From positions 48,227,843 to 48,291,842 of the forward strand of contig OZ038384.1 in NCBI GenBank assembly GCA_964036045.1: a DNA stretch of 64,000 bases, in the 5' to 3' direction. The DNA comes from Eutreptiella sp. 'Long Island Sound 2002' (Eukaryota > Euglenozoa > Euglenophyceae > Eutreptiales > Eutreptiaceae). Shown here piece by piece: positions 54,102-64,000 of this stretch. The position numbers and the translations under genes are program-made. The notes beneath the pieces are model-generated. The model ran no database searches and was not told where the DNA came from. It was given only the letters and a program-made list of their open reading frames with translations. Numbering within the stretch: the stretch's first letter is position 1; each line of letters opens with the position of its first letter.

Positions 54102-56890
54102 GAAGAAAGGTTTATAGTGGTTTCAGCACTGTGTTTTTGCTTCTCCTGCTGCTTGCTGTAGGTGTAGGGTTTCCTGCTGCTTGTTTTGGAAGATGAAGAC
54201 CTTTTGTTTGCGGAAATGTAGTCAATCCAGGATAACCCAAGCCAGAAGTGTGCAAGGAGAGGAGAATCAGGATCAAAGCATGAAGGGCTGCAGTGTAAAC
54301 AGTGAAAGATGATTGGATATTCACAGAAACTGCAACTCAGGTCAAATCGGAATGCATATGCACAAAGATAGCTAAAATGTTTTGGAAAAGAGTTGGAAAA
54401 CTGCCCCATGGTCACTCTCTCTCCATAGTGCCATCTCAGGAGATGTGCACTCTTTATTTTGGGTCCCATATGTGCTGAGGTGGCAGGGCATGTGGCAATG
54501 AGGTCACTGCCATGTCACATGGGATCTTCCTACTTAGCTAGGCTGACCAGGAATTGAACCCAGGACCTCTCAAAAAGAGGTGCCCAGCCCCTTAGGGTGC
54601 ATACCACTAGGACAGCTAAGAATTCATGGAAAAACATAGATAAATTCATAGGCTCTACTTTGGATATGTCAGTTCTCAGTCAACTCAGGAAACGATGATT
54701 TACTTCACATTGAAAGGGGATTAAGGGGTCCACTCCATATCCTGATTGGGTGTTTGGTTCCATAGGTCAAAATGTGTTATCACCAGTTTTGGTGGGACCA
54801 ATACTAGGAGAAAAATGCATGGATGCTCAGTGCATCTCTAATACAACTAGAGTATGCCTCAAAGCATTGGAAAAGCACTTTTTCTTACTCCCCCCTTGTG
54901 CTGTGGTGGCCACCACTGTCGCATTTTAGGAAAAAGGGATTTTTTCTTGGCCTTTCCTTGGTTTCCACATCTACTTTAAAATACCTATAGTTTCCCTCAC
55001 ACTGAAAAATGGGCGCTCACCATGGCTGGCGCTCTGTTGCTGCTCTGTATGTAACATTTCCTACAGAAGACTCAGCGCTCATCGCGCTGCCGGGGCTCCT
55101 GTGGCTTGGTTGGGTTAGTTTGGGAGGATGCCAAAACATGTGCATGTGCACCCTCCCTCCAAGACGCAGCGCGACACAAACCCAACGCAAGACACAATAT
55201 ACACACTCGCATGGGTTCTCGTAAACCTGCTGGCAACCTGTGACCTGTCTTAGGGCGAAGGGAGTCGTCAACAAAAATCCAATTGCCCCTTGGTGGGGTC
55301 TTGGTTCTGCTCAGTCTCTCCAGGCACCTGCGTTTCGGCCCGAACACGGCCTGCTCAGCGAGGCTGCGCGTGGGTATCTGCAGAGGCAGGAATGGGAGAA
55401 TTATGGACGAATCCACGCAAAAACGAAGCAACGACATCAAAATCCGTCAAATGACGGCCTAGAATTTTTCTGAAACGACACACCTGAGCAGAATCCAATT
55501 GTGCATCAGAAGCACATTTTCATAAAAATTATAGTCATCTCTGGATTTTTTAAATCCAGAAATTCATACGCATAAAATGGCAGCGCGCAGGAGCGGCTCC
55601 TAGCGAAGCGCCGGAAAATGGAGAAATAATGGAATTATAAATGTATGTCTCACGTAGTCTTGAAAAGGACGAGACACACATTAATAAATAGACATACAGA
55701 TTCCACCCACACTATTAGAATAATCAAAAATTCAAGAATTCGAAAATGAACGAAAAGACTTCAATGAATCAGGTATAAACTACAGGTATGCTTGTCTCGT
55801 ATGCCGCATACACATTGCTCGTCTCGTGTCTCCGTGAACGAGTCTTGTAGCAGCGCTAACAACGATAGGACGCGATAGAGGGATTGATTAGAAAGATTGC
55901 AGATGATTAGCGGTCAGATCAGGGTGATTAGACATACACACAAGTGCATAGGAACGTTCTTCGCGTGCGGCCCGTTTTTTCTCTCACCTTGCTTCACTCT
56001 CCAGCGGTAGGTAAGGTAGGTACGCCCAGGTGGGGCCACCCCCTGGTGGAGTTCGTGATTACGGATCAGATGGGCAGGTTTGCCCACGAAACTGGTGCAT
56101 ACTCGCGCATTCACACACGCATTAAAGGGTAGGCCACGCGAAGTGCGCACGGTAAACCTTGTTTAGGCTACCCAGGGGCTCCTCGGGACGTTCTTTAAGA
56201 GAACCTGAGGAGTCCCTTAACGCTTGCTTGCTTGACAGAGGTAGCTGAATCTTCAGCGTGTTTGCGGACAGTGTATTATAGGTCACACTGAGAACCGTAT
56301 AATACGGGGAGTGTGGCTTGGTTCCTCCGCCGCAAACGCCTCTTCATTTGCCTTTGCTTTACAGGTGGGCAGGTAGGGTGATTGGTGCAGCAGCATACCA
56401 ATTTTCTCATGCCCTGCTAAACAAGGGCACAGATCACACAAGCCAGTAACTCCCCGCTGCCTGTGGCAGAGCAGGGAGTCCGACTCCATCTATATCTGCG
56501 CCGTGCACGCAAGAGCACTCCTTCCCTCCAAGCCCTAGCAGGGGAAACGCGTTGTGGCGTCTCCTGTTAGGCCACAGTTGCTTAGCAGCGCTGTGTTCTC
56601 TTGTCATTTCACAGGAGGGTCGCTGGGACCCATGAGACCTTTGCCTTCGCAACGCCCAGTAGAGTGTGTGTGTAGGAGTGGTAGTCCTGCGTGGGGGCTT
56701 GAGCCAGTTGCCCCAGTGCTCGCCCACCAGGATGGTGCCACTGTAGGGTGTGTAGGACATGTAGTGCGTGTGTCACTGTCCCACCCGTTTCCTGCAATTT
56801 TAGCAGGGTTGGTGGGCTGTGGCAGTGGTTAGGTCAGTGTTTTGGCCAGTTAGCAAAACGGCGTTTTCATGCCTTCATAGCTTTTGGCCA
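54101..56890 (-). repeat. 3' LTR of copy A (2.79 kb)
   Basis: The minus-strand start is TGGCCAAAAG after the purine tract. The end is taken as TCTTCA (TGAAGA at 54101 on the plus strand), where homology to element C stops and copy B's LTR also ends. It is colinear with copy B's split LTR. Only one LTR lies in the window, so the ends are inferred rather than proven. Confidence 0.7.
54542..54616 (-). other. tRNA-like sequence inside the LTR (copy A)
   Basis: The 75-base minus-strand segment begins GCTGTCC and ends GGTCAGC (6 of 7 pairs, acceptor-like). It has AGTGGTATGCACC like a D-loop, a five-pair stem ACCTC/GAGGT around the seven-base loop TTTTTGA (anticodon position would read UUU), and a T-arm CTGGGTTCAATTCCTGG. 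The 5' half of the D-stem and the variable loop are missing, so it is not a functional tRNA gene. It recurs at the same place in copy B. Confidence 0.5.
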
Positions 56891-56898
56891 CCCCTCCC
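56891..56898 (-). other. Polypurine tract of copy A
   Basis: The minus strand reads GGGAGGGG immediately before the LTR start TGGCCAAAAG. The same block precedes the LTR in copy B. Confidence 0.6.
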
Positions 56899-57156
56899 TG
56901 TATTAGACAGATAGGTAGGGAAAACAATACCTGGATTAGTACGCTGGGTATTCCCCCAAGGTTTTGCGCCAGCACAGAAATCGGGCGCTTAGGGGAGGGG
57001 AGACCCGGGGCGTACCCCGTGGCATCAATAAGCCAACCCTCCAGGTTTAGCAAGCGTGCAGCCTTGGGTATAATTAGGACACCACTTCTGCGGCTTGCTC
57101 TCAAGACCTTAGGAATAGCACACTAACACATACGCTTTGGCAGGTAAGGGTAAGGT

Positions 57157-60100
57157 TCAGTCCCTAGCTTTAGTCTTGGAGGCAAGCGTCTCAGCGAGCC
57201 TCAGCAACTCACCAAGGTTTATCTGGGACAAGTAGTCCACCAGAACTGAGTTTAGGCGTCGCTCAGGTAGAACAAATGCAGGTGGCTTCTTCGACTCCAA
57301 ACCCCTCCCAGAGGGTGAGGAAGCGCCAACCCTAGCGATAGTGGTGGCGTAGGACATACTTCACCAAGTAGAAGCCCTCCTTAGCCATCTCCTCGGCGTT
57401 CATGTCGGGGAGTTCACCTTCAACTTCCATAGGGCTGGCAGCCCCTTGTAGGTCCAGAGCGGCGATTTCCTCGTCGTTCAGCTCCCACTCCTCCCCACAG
57501 AGGTCTTCAGGATCATAGTAGCGCTTCAGGTGTTGAGCGCCGCACACCAGGGTCCCCCCTAGACGGGTAGAACACCGCACGGTGATACGGTGTCCATCCA
57601 CTGATAGAATCTTATACCGCCCGAAGTAGGGGTCATCGCTGGTAGAGCGTGGCCAGGCGGGTAGTCGACTGTGGTGCACCAGCACCCGGTTTCCTTCTTG
57701 GTAGGTGGCCGGTACTCGGTGCTTGTTCTTCTTGTTCCACTGATGCTCCCTCACTGTCTGGAGCATAGCCTTGGCCTTGTCCACCTTCGCTTGTTGCTCT
57801 TGGACCCATTCACCCACAGAAGAATGGGTGTCCTCTGGATAGGGGGCATGTAGGAACCATGCCGGGCGCCCTAGGAATAGCTCATGGGGCGAGTAGCCAG
57901 TAGCTGAACTCTCTTGGGAGTTCAGCATCAAGGATATGACGGGGGGTAGTCTCACCCAGTCTCTGGTGCGTTCAGTTTTGCACCATATCCGTACGTTCTC
58001 CTTCAGGACACGGATCTGTCGCTCACATAGGGGGTTGCTCGTGTGAGAGTAGGGAATCCCCGTAGACACCTGGACATTGAGGGATCTCAGGACCCTCTTG
58101 TACCAGCCAGTATCTGAGCGTACTCGCACGTCCTCATCGGAGTTGATCTCCTTGGGCGCCCCATAGACACAAAACCACTCCTCCAGGAGTATCTTGATAG
58201 TCTCCTCCCCGGTAATGTGCTTGGTACATGGGAACACCCTGGTAAACCTGGTCAACCCACAGGTTACCACGAGGGCGAAGTCATAGCCCCCGAACTTCGG
58301 CATCTCCGTGTAGTCCACGTATAGAACACTGTTAGCACAGTGAGGGATGGGCAGGGTCGAGTAGAGACCTCTGTCCCTGATATCACCTGGTTTACAGGAC
58401 CTGCACGGGCACTTGTCCACGATAGGCTGGAGGGTTTTCCGCAGTTGGTCGTCAGTCCAAGTAGTTTGGAACCACTGCTTGAACAGCCTCAGGGTACGGT
58501 CAGCACCCACATGACCGCTGGACTCATGGGTCCACTTCAGCGGCGCTGGGACTCGGTCACTAGGCACCACGATGCGGTCTTTGTGCCAGAGGTAGCTCTT
58601 GTCCCTCTTCCACTGGTCTTGGTTGACCAGGAGGGGTTCAAGGCGTTTCTCCAGGCGCTTGTAGATATCCCCAAACTCCTTCAGGTACTCCAATTGTTGG
58701 AGTCCATCCAGGGGGCGTATCATCGTCATGTTGAGGTCCAAGTGGACGTCCATACGGCTGAACGCCTCCTTAGCCAGCGCTTCAGACCGGGCACCAATCA
58801 GGGCGTCGAAGTTGTTGCGGCTGATGTAGTCGGCGCACTCGTTCTTCACTCCCTGGATATGGTGTACCGTCAGCCGTAGTTGACTGAGGTAGGTCCACCA
58901 GCGCCGTAGCTTGGCCTTCTCAGGTGGGGGACCCTTCTGGAAACTGCGGAACGGTTCTTGGTCGCACAGCCAGACCACAGGGTTACCCCCCAACAGTCGT
59001 GCTTGTGAGGATAGCACCAGCATACCCGCGAGCAATTCCTGCTCATAGGTGGAGTAGTTCCCCCTGGCCTGGTTCCACTTCCAGTTCCAGTAGCCCAGAG
59101 GTACTAGAACCCACTTGTCGTCAGGGTAGCTGTGCTTGAGGGTTCCATCTCGGTTGAGACCTTCCGTCCCCCATTGGGAAATGGCCGAGTCGAACTCCTC
59201 CTTCTCTAGTGCTTGCCATTGGAACAACGTTCCACCACCGCCCACATTGCTGGCGTCGGTCACCAGGATAATCTCCCCTTGTGCCCTAGGCACGCCCAAG
59301 CACTTAGCGTTGGCTGCCTTGTCTTTGAGCTCGTCAAACGCTTGTTGCTCTTGTGGGCCCCGGCGCCAAGTAGTACTCTTCTTGATCAAGTCAGTCAGAA
59401 CGGCGCTGGTGTAGGTGAAGTTTTTGATGTGGCGGCGATAGAAGTTGCACGCCCCAATGAAACTGCGTACATCATGAAGTCCTTTCTTGGGGTCTTCGTG
59501 TCGTACCTTGCCATCCATCAGGGGTTTGGCCTTAGAGGCCGCTGGGGTCCACCACCCATAGCCAACGTCAAACCCCAGGTACTGCATGGTCTCCTGCATG
59601 AACTCACACTTCTCCAGCTTGAGTCGTGTGTGGTTCTCCTGGCAGACCGCAAAGAACTCACCCAAGAGGATTAGGTGATCGTCCTGGGTATTCGTCCCGA
59701 GGCATACATCGTCGATGTGAGCCTCCATCTGGGCACCACGGGATATGAGCTCCTGCACCTTAGGTCTCCTTCGTAGGATGGACAAGATCTTGTTCATCAG
59801 CTCTTGGAATAGAGCGGGTGCGTTAGCCACGCCCAACGGCATGACCTTCCACTTGAACACCCTCCCCTGAGGGGTGATGAAGGCCAGTAGTTCCTGTGCG
59901 TTGGGCGTCAGGTCCACTTGCCAGATTCCGCTCCTCTTGTCCATTTTGGTCCTGTAGCGACAGGAGGCTATCTTTTCCAGGGTAGACTCCATATTGGGAA
60001 TGGACCCTGAGTGGTTCAGCGTCTTCTTGTTCAGCTCTCCGTAGTCCACTACCAGCCGTTTGGCTGTAGACCCAGGTTTAGCCAACAGGGGCTGCAGTGT

Positions 60101-60429
60101 AGGGGGTAGTCCCCGTCCTTGTACTCCAGGACTAGGCCAGCGTCGATACATTCTTGTATCTGTCGCTCAATCTCGCCGGCCTGCTCTTTTGGAGCTGGAT
60201 AGGGTCTCCTCCGAATCTTGTGACCCACGAACTCGGGTCTCAGCTTGAGGTCCATCTGTACCAGCTTGTCACATGACGCTGGAGGGGGTAGTTTTCCGAA
60301 CACCTCCAGATAGGTCCTTATAAGCTTCTGTACCCGCGGGTCCAATACCTTGATCTTGTACTCCATGTCCTCGTCAGAGTGTAAGTTGCTTGGCCCCTGA
60401 GTAATAGACGTCGGGAGGTGGTCCTCCAC
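57157..60429 (-). pseudogene. pol: Copy A Pol: reverse transcriptase, RNase H, integrase, chromodomain-like end
   Basis: One frame covers 60151-57332. The RT N-terminus is in another frame (60429-60049), joined by a shift near 60090-60110. RT has RLVVDYGELNKKT, KMDKRSGIWQVDL, KVMPLGVANAPALFQ and catalytic HIDD (~59710, His for the usual Tyr). RNase H has LVTDASNVGGGG, YEQELLAGMLVL, WLCDQEPF and NECADYISR. Integrase has HESSGH, CPCRSC, LYVDYTEM, NSDEDVRV and NPLCERQ. The C-terminus FYLVKYVLRHHYR hits a TAG at 57332-57334, then GWRFLTLWEGFGVEEAT continues in frame and, after a shift, AFVLPERRLNSVLVDYLS ends at 57157. This tail is chromodomain-like. It is closest to functional of the minus-strand copies but still broken. 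Confidence 0.9.
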
Positions 60430-60455
60430 CGACTCTTCGCCTGTGGTAGTGTCCT

Positions 60456-61232
60456 TCAGCCCTTGGTAGGCATATAGAAGGTCTTGTCAACCATCTCCGG
60501 GGGTTCACATACACATTCCTCTGAGAGGTCGTCCTCCTCTGGGGTCCTCACATGGGCGCCCCACACGCTCTTCATGAGCTTGAGATCTACCTCCCTTTGC
60601 CAGGTGGTGATCTTCTGTTCGAGGTCCTCCTTCAATTGGGATAGGTCTCCCATACGTTCTTGCTTCAGTGGCCATGAGCTGCGGGTAGGCTTCGCGTAGC
60701 ATAGCTTTTTCGCCACCAACTTCCTCTTGGAATCCACATACTCCCTGAGCCTGGATCGAGGGTCCAGCTCCTCGTCCACGGAGTCTTCCACCCTCATGGA
60801 CAGTAGGGGTTTTAGTGGGGCGACGTACTCGGCGTTCTCCACTTCCTCCACACAGGTCTGCACGAAGAAGGCGTCGTGCTCAGTCTCGTCATCTGAGTGG
60901 ATAGAGCTGAGTAGCTCAGATAGTCCACACTCAGAGACTCCATCAGTAACAGGTACATGGCAGGGACAGTTGGGGGCGTGGGTGTCAGTCACGACGTACT
61001 CATCTCCTCCGGGTGTAGTCTCAACAGCATCTTGAGGTTGTAGGCGATCCTTCAAGTCACCCAACGCGAGTCTGTCGCTTTCTCGTTGTATAGCCTGGAC
61101 CAGAGTCGGGTCCAGATCCTCCCAGGGAATGGAGGTAACACCTCCGTCCACCACGCTAAGCATACTTTCCCATCCTGGCTTCCCAATAGGCGTCTTGCGT
61201 CCCAAAGGCACGTAGATGGCCTCATCAGGCAA
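60456..61232 (-). CDS. Copy A Pol linker, acidic, function unknown
   Basis: The frame lies between the methyltransferase-like segment and RT. It begins near AIYVPLGRKTPIGKPGWESM and is rich in Asp, Glu and Ser, with LLSMRVEDSVDEELDPRSRL and LMKSVWGAHVRTPEEDDLSE. The same linker is in copy B but not in element D. The frame ends at 60456 with a shift to the next Pol frame. It probably acts as a spacer or scaffold in the polyprotein. Confidence 0.55.
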   Translation of the reverse strand: MPDEAIYVPLGRKTPIGKPGWESMLSVVDGGVTSIPWEDLDPTLVQAIQRESDRLALGDLKDRLQPQDAVETTPGGDEYVVTDTHAPNCPCHVPVTDGVSECGLSELLSSIHSDDETEHDAFFVQTCVEEVENAEYVAPLKPLLSMRVEDSVDEELDPRSRLREYVDSKRKLVAKKLCYAKPTRSSWPLKQERMGDLSQLKEDLEQKITTWQREVDLKLMKSVWGAHVRTPEEDDLSEECVCEPPEMVDKTFYMPTKG

Positions 61233-61268
61233 ACGGACAGAGCTGATAGTCAGCCTGTCCAGGAGGTT

Positions 61269-61986
61269 TCACCAGTACTCGTTGCCCCCATGGGCTCCCC
61301 AATCGGGGGAACACAGGACCATACGGGAACGTTCCAAGGCCACCTTGGTCAGGACCTTCCCCAGTTCACTGAATCTGGGGTTCCCGTAGGCCATCCCGAA
61401 AGAGGGCCAGTAAAATTTGTAGCTGCAGTTCTTCCAGTACATGTTGCTTGTCGCTGGCGAACAACTCCACACTCAGGTCTTCTCGAGAGTAACACAACTC
61501 CTTCACACCTTCGTCTAGGACTTCCCCCAATAGTTGATAGTCCTCAGTTTTGGAGGCCACCATCATGTTCGAGGGCTCCTCCTTCGATAGTCTCAGGTAA
61601 CTCGAGGTATGTTCCGACTGCTCCAGTGGCACAGAGTCTCTGCCACTGCCGCGGTCCACGTAGAGGAGGTAGGGCGCTTGCAGCGTCAGGGATTGTATCT
61701 GGGAGTGCTGTACGAAGAAGTCAGTACCCAGTACAAAGTCGAAGGCCTCAGTGTCCATCACATAGAACCGATGGGCGATAGTCCGGGGGCCCATAGGTAC
61801 CTCCACTTCACAGTCCCCGCAGCTGTGCACCACATGTCCATCCCCCATACGTATAGCAGCGGTGGTCATGGTGTTCTTCAGGCTCCCACAAGGTAAAATT
61901 TTCTTGGCCACTATAGATATTGTGGCTCCAGTATCCAATACCCCCAGGTATTCACGTCCCCCTAGTCGGATACGTACCCAAAACAC
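61269..61986 (-). pseudogene. Copy A aspartic protease and methyltransferase-like segment
   Basis: The frame 61986-61366 holds the retropepsin: VLDTGATISIV with catalytic DTG (~61925) and VMDTEAFDFVLGTDFF as the second conserved block. After a linker it reads REDLSVELFASDKQHVL, then shifts near 61440 to the frame 61472-61269 with FYWPSFGMAYGNPRFSELGK and VLTKVALERSRMVLCSPDWG. The series LFAS, W, GNPRFS, V-x-K-x-A and a hydrophobic strand ending W resembles a Dam-like methyltransferase with NPRF in place of NPPF. Element D has a comparable segment at the same place. Confidence 0.7.
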
Positions 61987-62016
61987 CAGGTCTTGGGTGC
62001 CACCAGAGCGTCCTCG

Positions 62017-62758
62017 TCAGAACTCCGCGGGACAGGTCACCTCGAACCCCTTGTTCCGCAGTTTGCGGACCATCCTCATGAAACGGCTCCTCTTCTTAGC
62101 GTTGCCGTCATCACCACCTTCATGCTCACGCTTGGCTCCTTGTTCTTGCTGGGCTTGCGTCTGTGAGCGTGTGGTAGGACCAGACTGCCCTCCAGAGGGC
62201 TCAGAGTTCCCCCTTGGATTAGGGTTGGGGTTGCCTCGGTTCTTGTCCTTGTTCTTGTTGTCGGGCTGGCGGTTAGCACCTCCTCCTCGTCCACCTTGAC
62301 CCTTGTCTTGCCCTTGACCACGTCCTTTCGACTTGCCCTTGCCGGAGTCGTTGCCTTTGCCTTTGCCCCCACCCTTTGCCTGAGCCTTTGCCAGGATCTT
62401 CACCTTTAAGCTTCGCCGATAGGCGTTGCTTATGGTAGCACTCATCCTCGTAGTGCTTCCGCTTACCGCAGAATGCACACGTGATGGTGCACCGGTAATG
62501 ATCCGGCAGCATCGCTTTGGCGCCGGTGTTCTTTTTCTGCTGCTTCCCCTGGACGACGAAGCAGTCTCGCTGCTCGCAGTCAGGGGCGTGCTGCAGGTGG
62601 CCCTGCTCGTCTCTGGCATCACACCAGAATAGCTCCTTCACGTTCTCCATGATACGGGCATGGGCGTGTTTGGGGGTAGTTGCCTGTGCAGGTCGGGACC
62701 CTTGGTACCCTTTGCCATGGCCTCCAGAACCTCCACCACCAGGACGGTAGTTGTTCAA
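62017..62758 (-). pseudogene. gag: Copy A nucleocapsid with CCHC zinc knuckle
   Basis: The frame 62758-62273 has LFWCDARDEQGHLQHAPDC, a possible second metal site, and then CAFCGKRKHYEDEC (~62438-62480), a perfect CX2CX4HX4C knuckle. A Gly/Lys-rich tail shifts frame near 62380 (to 62622-62017), ending KKRSRFMRMVRKLRNKGFEV before the protease. It binds RNA for packaging. Confidence 0.75.
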
Positions 62759-63320
62759 GTGCTGGTCGCTCTACTTCTCCAGCGCCAGCTTCAGGAGTAG
62801 CACGCATAGGTCCTCGTAGCGGATGGGACCTAGCCTTGCGCTCCGCCGTCGAACGGCACTCGTCCCATAGCTCTCGAGGGAGCTTGGCCACCAACCAGAA
62901 CAGCAGGTCATCGCTGCTGTAGGAACATGGCGTCAGTCGTCCAGCCCAGTGATCCAAGCAAGCCAACAGCTCAGAGACCCTTCCAGGTTTGGGGTTGTTG
63001 GGCAGCACGGGCAGGTTCTGGATCTCAGCCCTGATGGAGACTGCCTCTCCAGGACAACCAACACATCGGCAAAGGTGGCGGAGTTAGTCACGATCTGCCT
63101 GACCTGCTTCTCCAGGTACTTGGTCTTGCAGCACTGCAGGAGCAGATCGCACTTCACTCGCCCACTAGCGTGGGTTTGGCCGGTCAATCGTAGGAACCGG
63201 CCAAAATTCTCAGCGAACTCGCTGAGGTCCTTGCCTGTGAACTCAGGCAGATTCACCACGATCTTGGAGGTGGCAATAGCCTTCGCCTCCTGAGACCTGC
63301 GTCCTTCAGGGCGTCGGGTC

Positions 63321-63347
63321 TTCTTCTTCTTCTTCTTCTTCTTCTTC
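63321..63347 (+). repeat. (TTC)9 microsatellite in copy A gag
   Basis: Nine TTC units on the plus strand encode the lysine run of Gag on the minus strand. This is a likely site of length variation. Confidence 0.85.
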
Positions 63348-63889
63348 CCCTTAGGGTCGTCATCCTCCGCGTCATCGTCATCCGAGGGCGAACCAGAAGA
63401 CATCGATGGCGGCTCGTCATCGGAGGGGTCTCCGCCTAGATCACTGGAGCCATAAGGCTCCACGTCCACCATAGCCCTCAAGGCTGTCAGCCCCAGCCGG
63501 TCCAGCTCGGCCCTCGTCGAGTTCGTCACGTGACTGTAGGGTGGCTGGGCCGTTCTCGGCACGAAAGGACTTCTCGGAATAGCTGCAGGCAACAGCATCG
63601 GTCTGCTCCTCAGGCTCCCGTGGGTATTTGTCAACCCTGCCGTCAGGTGGTTGGCCTGTACCCGGTGGGGTGACATTCCCACCGTGGCAGGTGACGCTTG
63701 GGGCGGAATCATCAGGGGCTCCAGTTTCTCTTGGATCTCTTGTGTGAGGTCGCCCACGATTTTTGAAGTGGCTCCTCGGAGCACCTCGTTGATCTCCGAC
63801 CGCGTCAGGGACCTGTTGGAGGATCTCCCCGATCCTCTACTCCTGCCTCCAAGGGATTCAGGTCCTCTCCTCAACCGACTCATGGGTGC

Positions 63890-63925
63890 ATATCCAGGTG
63901 CATACCCAGGTGCATACCCAGGAAC
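63890..63925 (-). repeat. 12-bp tandem repeat in copy A gag
   Basis: Three near-identical units of CCAGGTGCATA(C/T) (plus strand) encode the repeated Gly-Tyr-Ala-Pro near the Gag N-terminus. Confidence 0.7.
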
Positions 63926-64000
63926 TTCCACATAGGTTCCAGTAGCGGGTACTGGGTGGGGATATTCAGCCGCATACCATCGCGGCGCAGAGCTGGAAGC

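Larger units (their letters stand above)
62759..63931 (-). pseudogene. gag: Copy A Gag, N-terminal and capsid regions
   Basis: The frame 63931-62933 begins with three GYAP-type units, then a basic region, a Ser/Asp-rich stretch, a run of nine lysines, and a capsid-like helical block (KIVVNLPEFTGKDLSEFAEN, FGRFLRLTGQTHASGRVKCD, LLLQCCKTKYLEKQVRQIV). A frameshift near 63010-63040 moves to 63008-62619 (MLPNNPKPGRVSELLACLDH, LLFWLVAKLPRELWDECRST). The start may be further upstream than 63931 because the window ends soon after. Confidence 0.75.
54101..64000 (-). mobile_element. Copy A: Ty3/chromovirus element, 5' end outside the window
   Basis: From the window end downwards: Gag (63931 and lower), zinc knuckle, protease, linker, RT, RNase H, integrase, PPT (56891-56898) and a 3' LTR (54101-56890). 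It is the same family as copy B but much better preserved, with one 939-codon Pol frame. The 5' LTR and PBS are not reached. A few frameshifts and one stop at the C-terminus remain. Confidence 0.9.

Noticed and set aside
1-64000. CRISPR arrays, bacterial operons, ribosome-binding sites and integrated prophage
   Set aside because: The DNA is eukaryotic: spliceosomal introns, LTR and LINE elements. No regularly spaced short repeats with unique spacers were seen.

Overview
The window is eukaryotic nuclear DNA made almost entirely of transposable elements and their debris. I recognise no host housekeeping gene, rRNA or canonical tRNA gene. GT-AG introns in two genes, very long LTRs, 14-bp target-site duplications and an APE-type LINE fit a large, repeat-rich protist genome, probably an alga, but nothing in the sequence fixes the species. 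Most reading frames carry shifts or stops, several at C homopolymers, so some breaks may be consensus errors.

Layout. (1) 1-4424: the 3' LTR of a Ty3-like element lying upstream of the window, its last 1.1 kb present twice. (2) 4425-~13300: a candidate DNA-transposon-like element with two broken intron-containing genes. The first is DDE-transposase-like and the second may have a ParB-like core. A near-palindrome, TTGCGCAAGGCCTCGCGCAA, recurs in its introns and flanks. Inside it, at 4803-7953, sits a GC-rich retroposon with 14-bp flanking duplications and a (TACC)4 tail. (3) ~13300-16436: mostly unassigned. (4) 16437-16774: a coiled-coil gene fragment on the minus strand. (5) 16775-35425: minus-strand Ty3 element copy B, degenerate and 5'-truncated. 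Its LTR is split by a full-length 9.4-kb LINE (18796-28232) with a perfect 14-bp duplication. (6) 35426-37625: unassigned, with a purine-rich repeat. (7) 37630-50766: element D, a complete 13.1-kb chromovirus with 2.36-kb LTRs, PBS, PPT and short target-site duplication. (8) 50771-52620: unassigned. (9) 52621-54101: integrase remnant of another chromovirus (element C, minus strand). (10) 54101-end: copy A, the better-preserved relative of copy B, apparently inserted into element C and running off the window end.

The insertion order can be read from the nesting: LTR debris, then the hairpin element, then the GC-rich retroposon; copy B, then the LINE; element C, then copy A. Copy A's LTR supplies the empty site that confirms the LINE insertion. 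The Ty3 families share Gag, an aspartic protease, a region resembling a decayed adenine-methyltransferase domain, RT, RNase H, integrase and a C-terminal chromodomain-like module. The least familiar material, and the best candidate for an undescribed system, is the hairpin-marked two-gene element at 4.4-13.3 kb.
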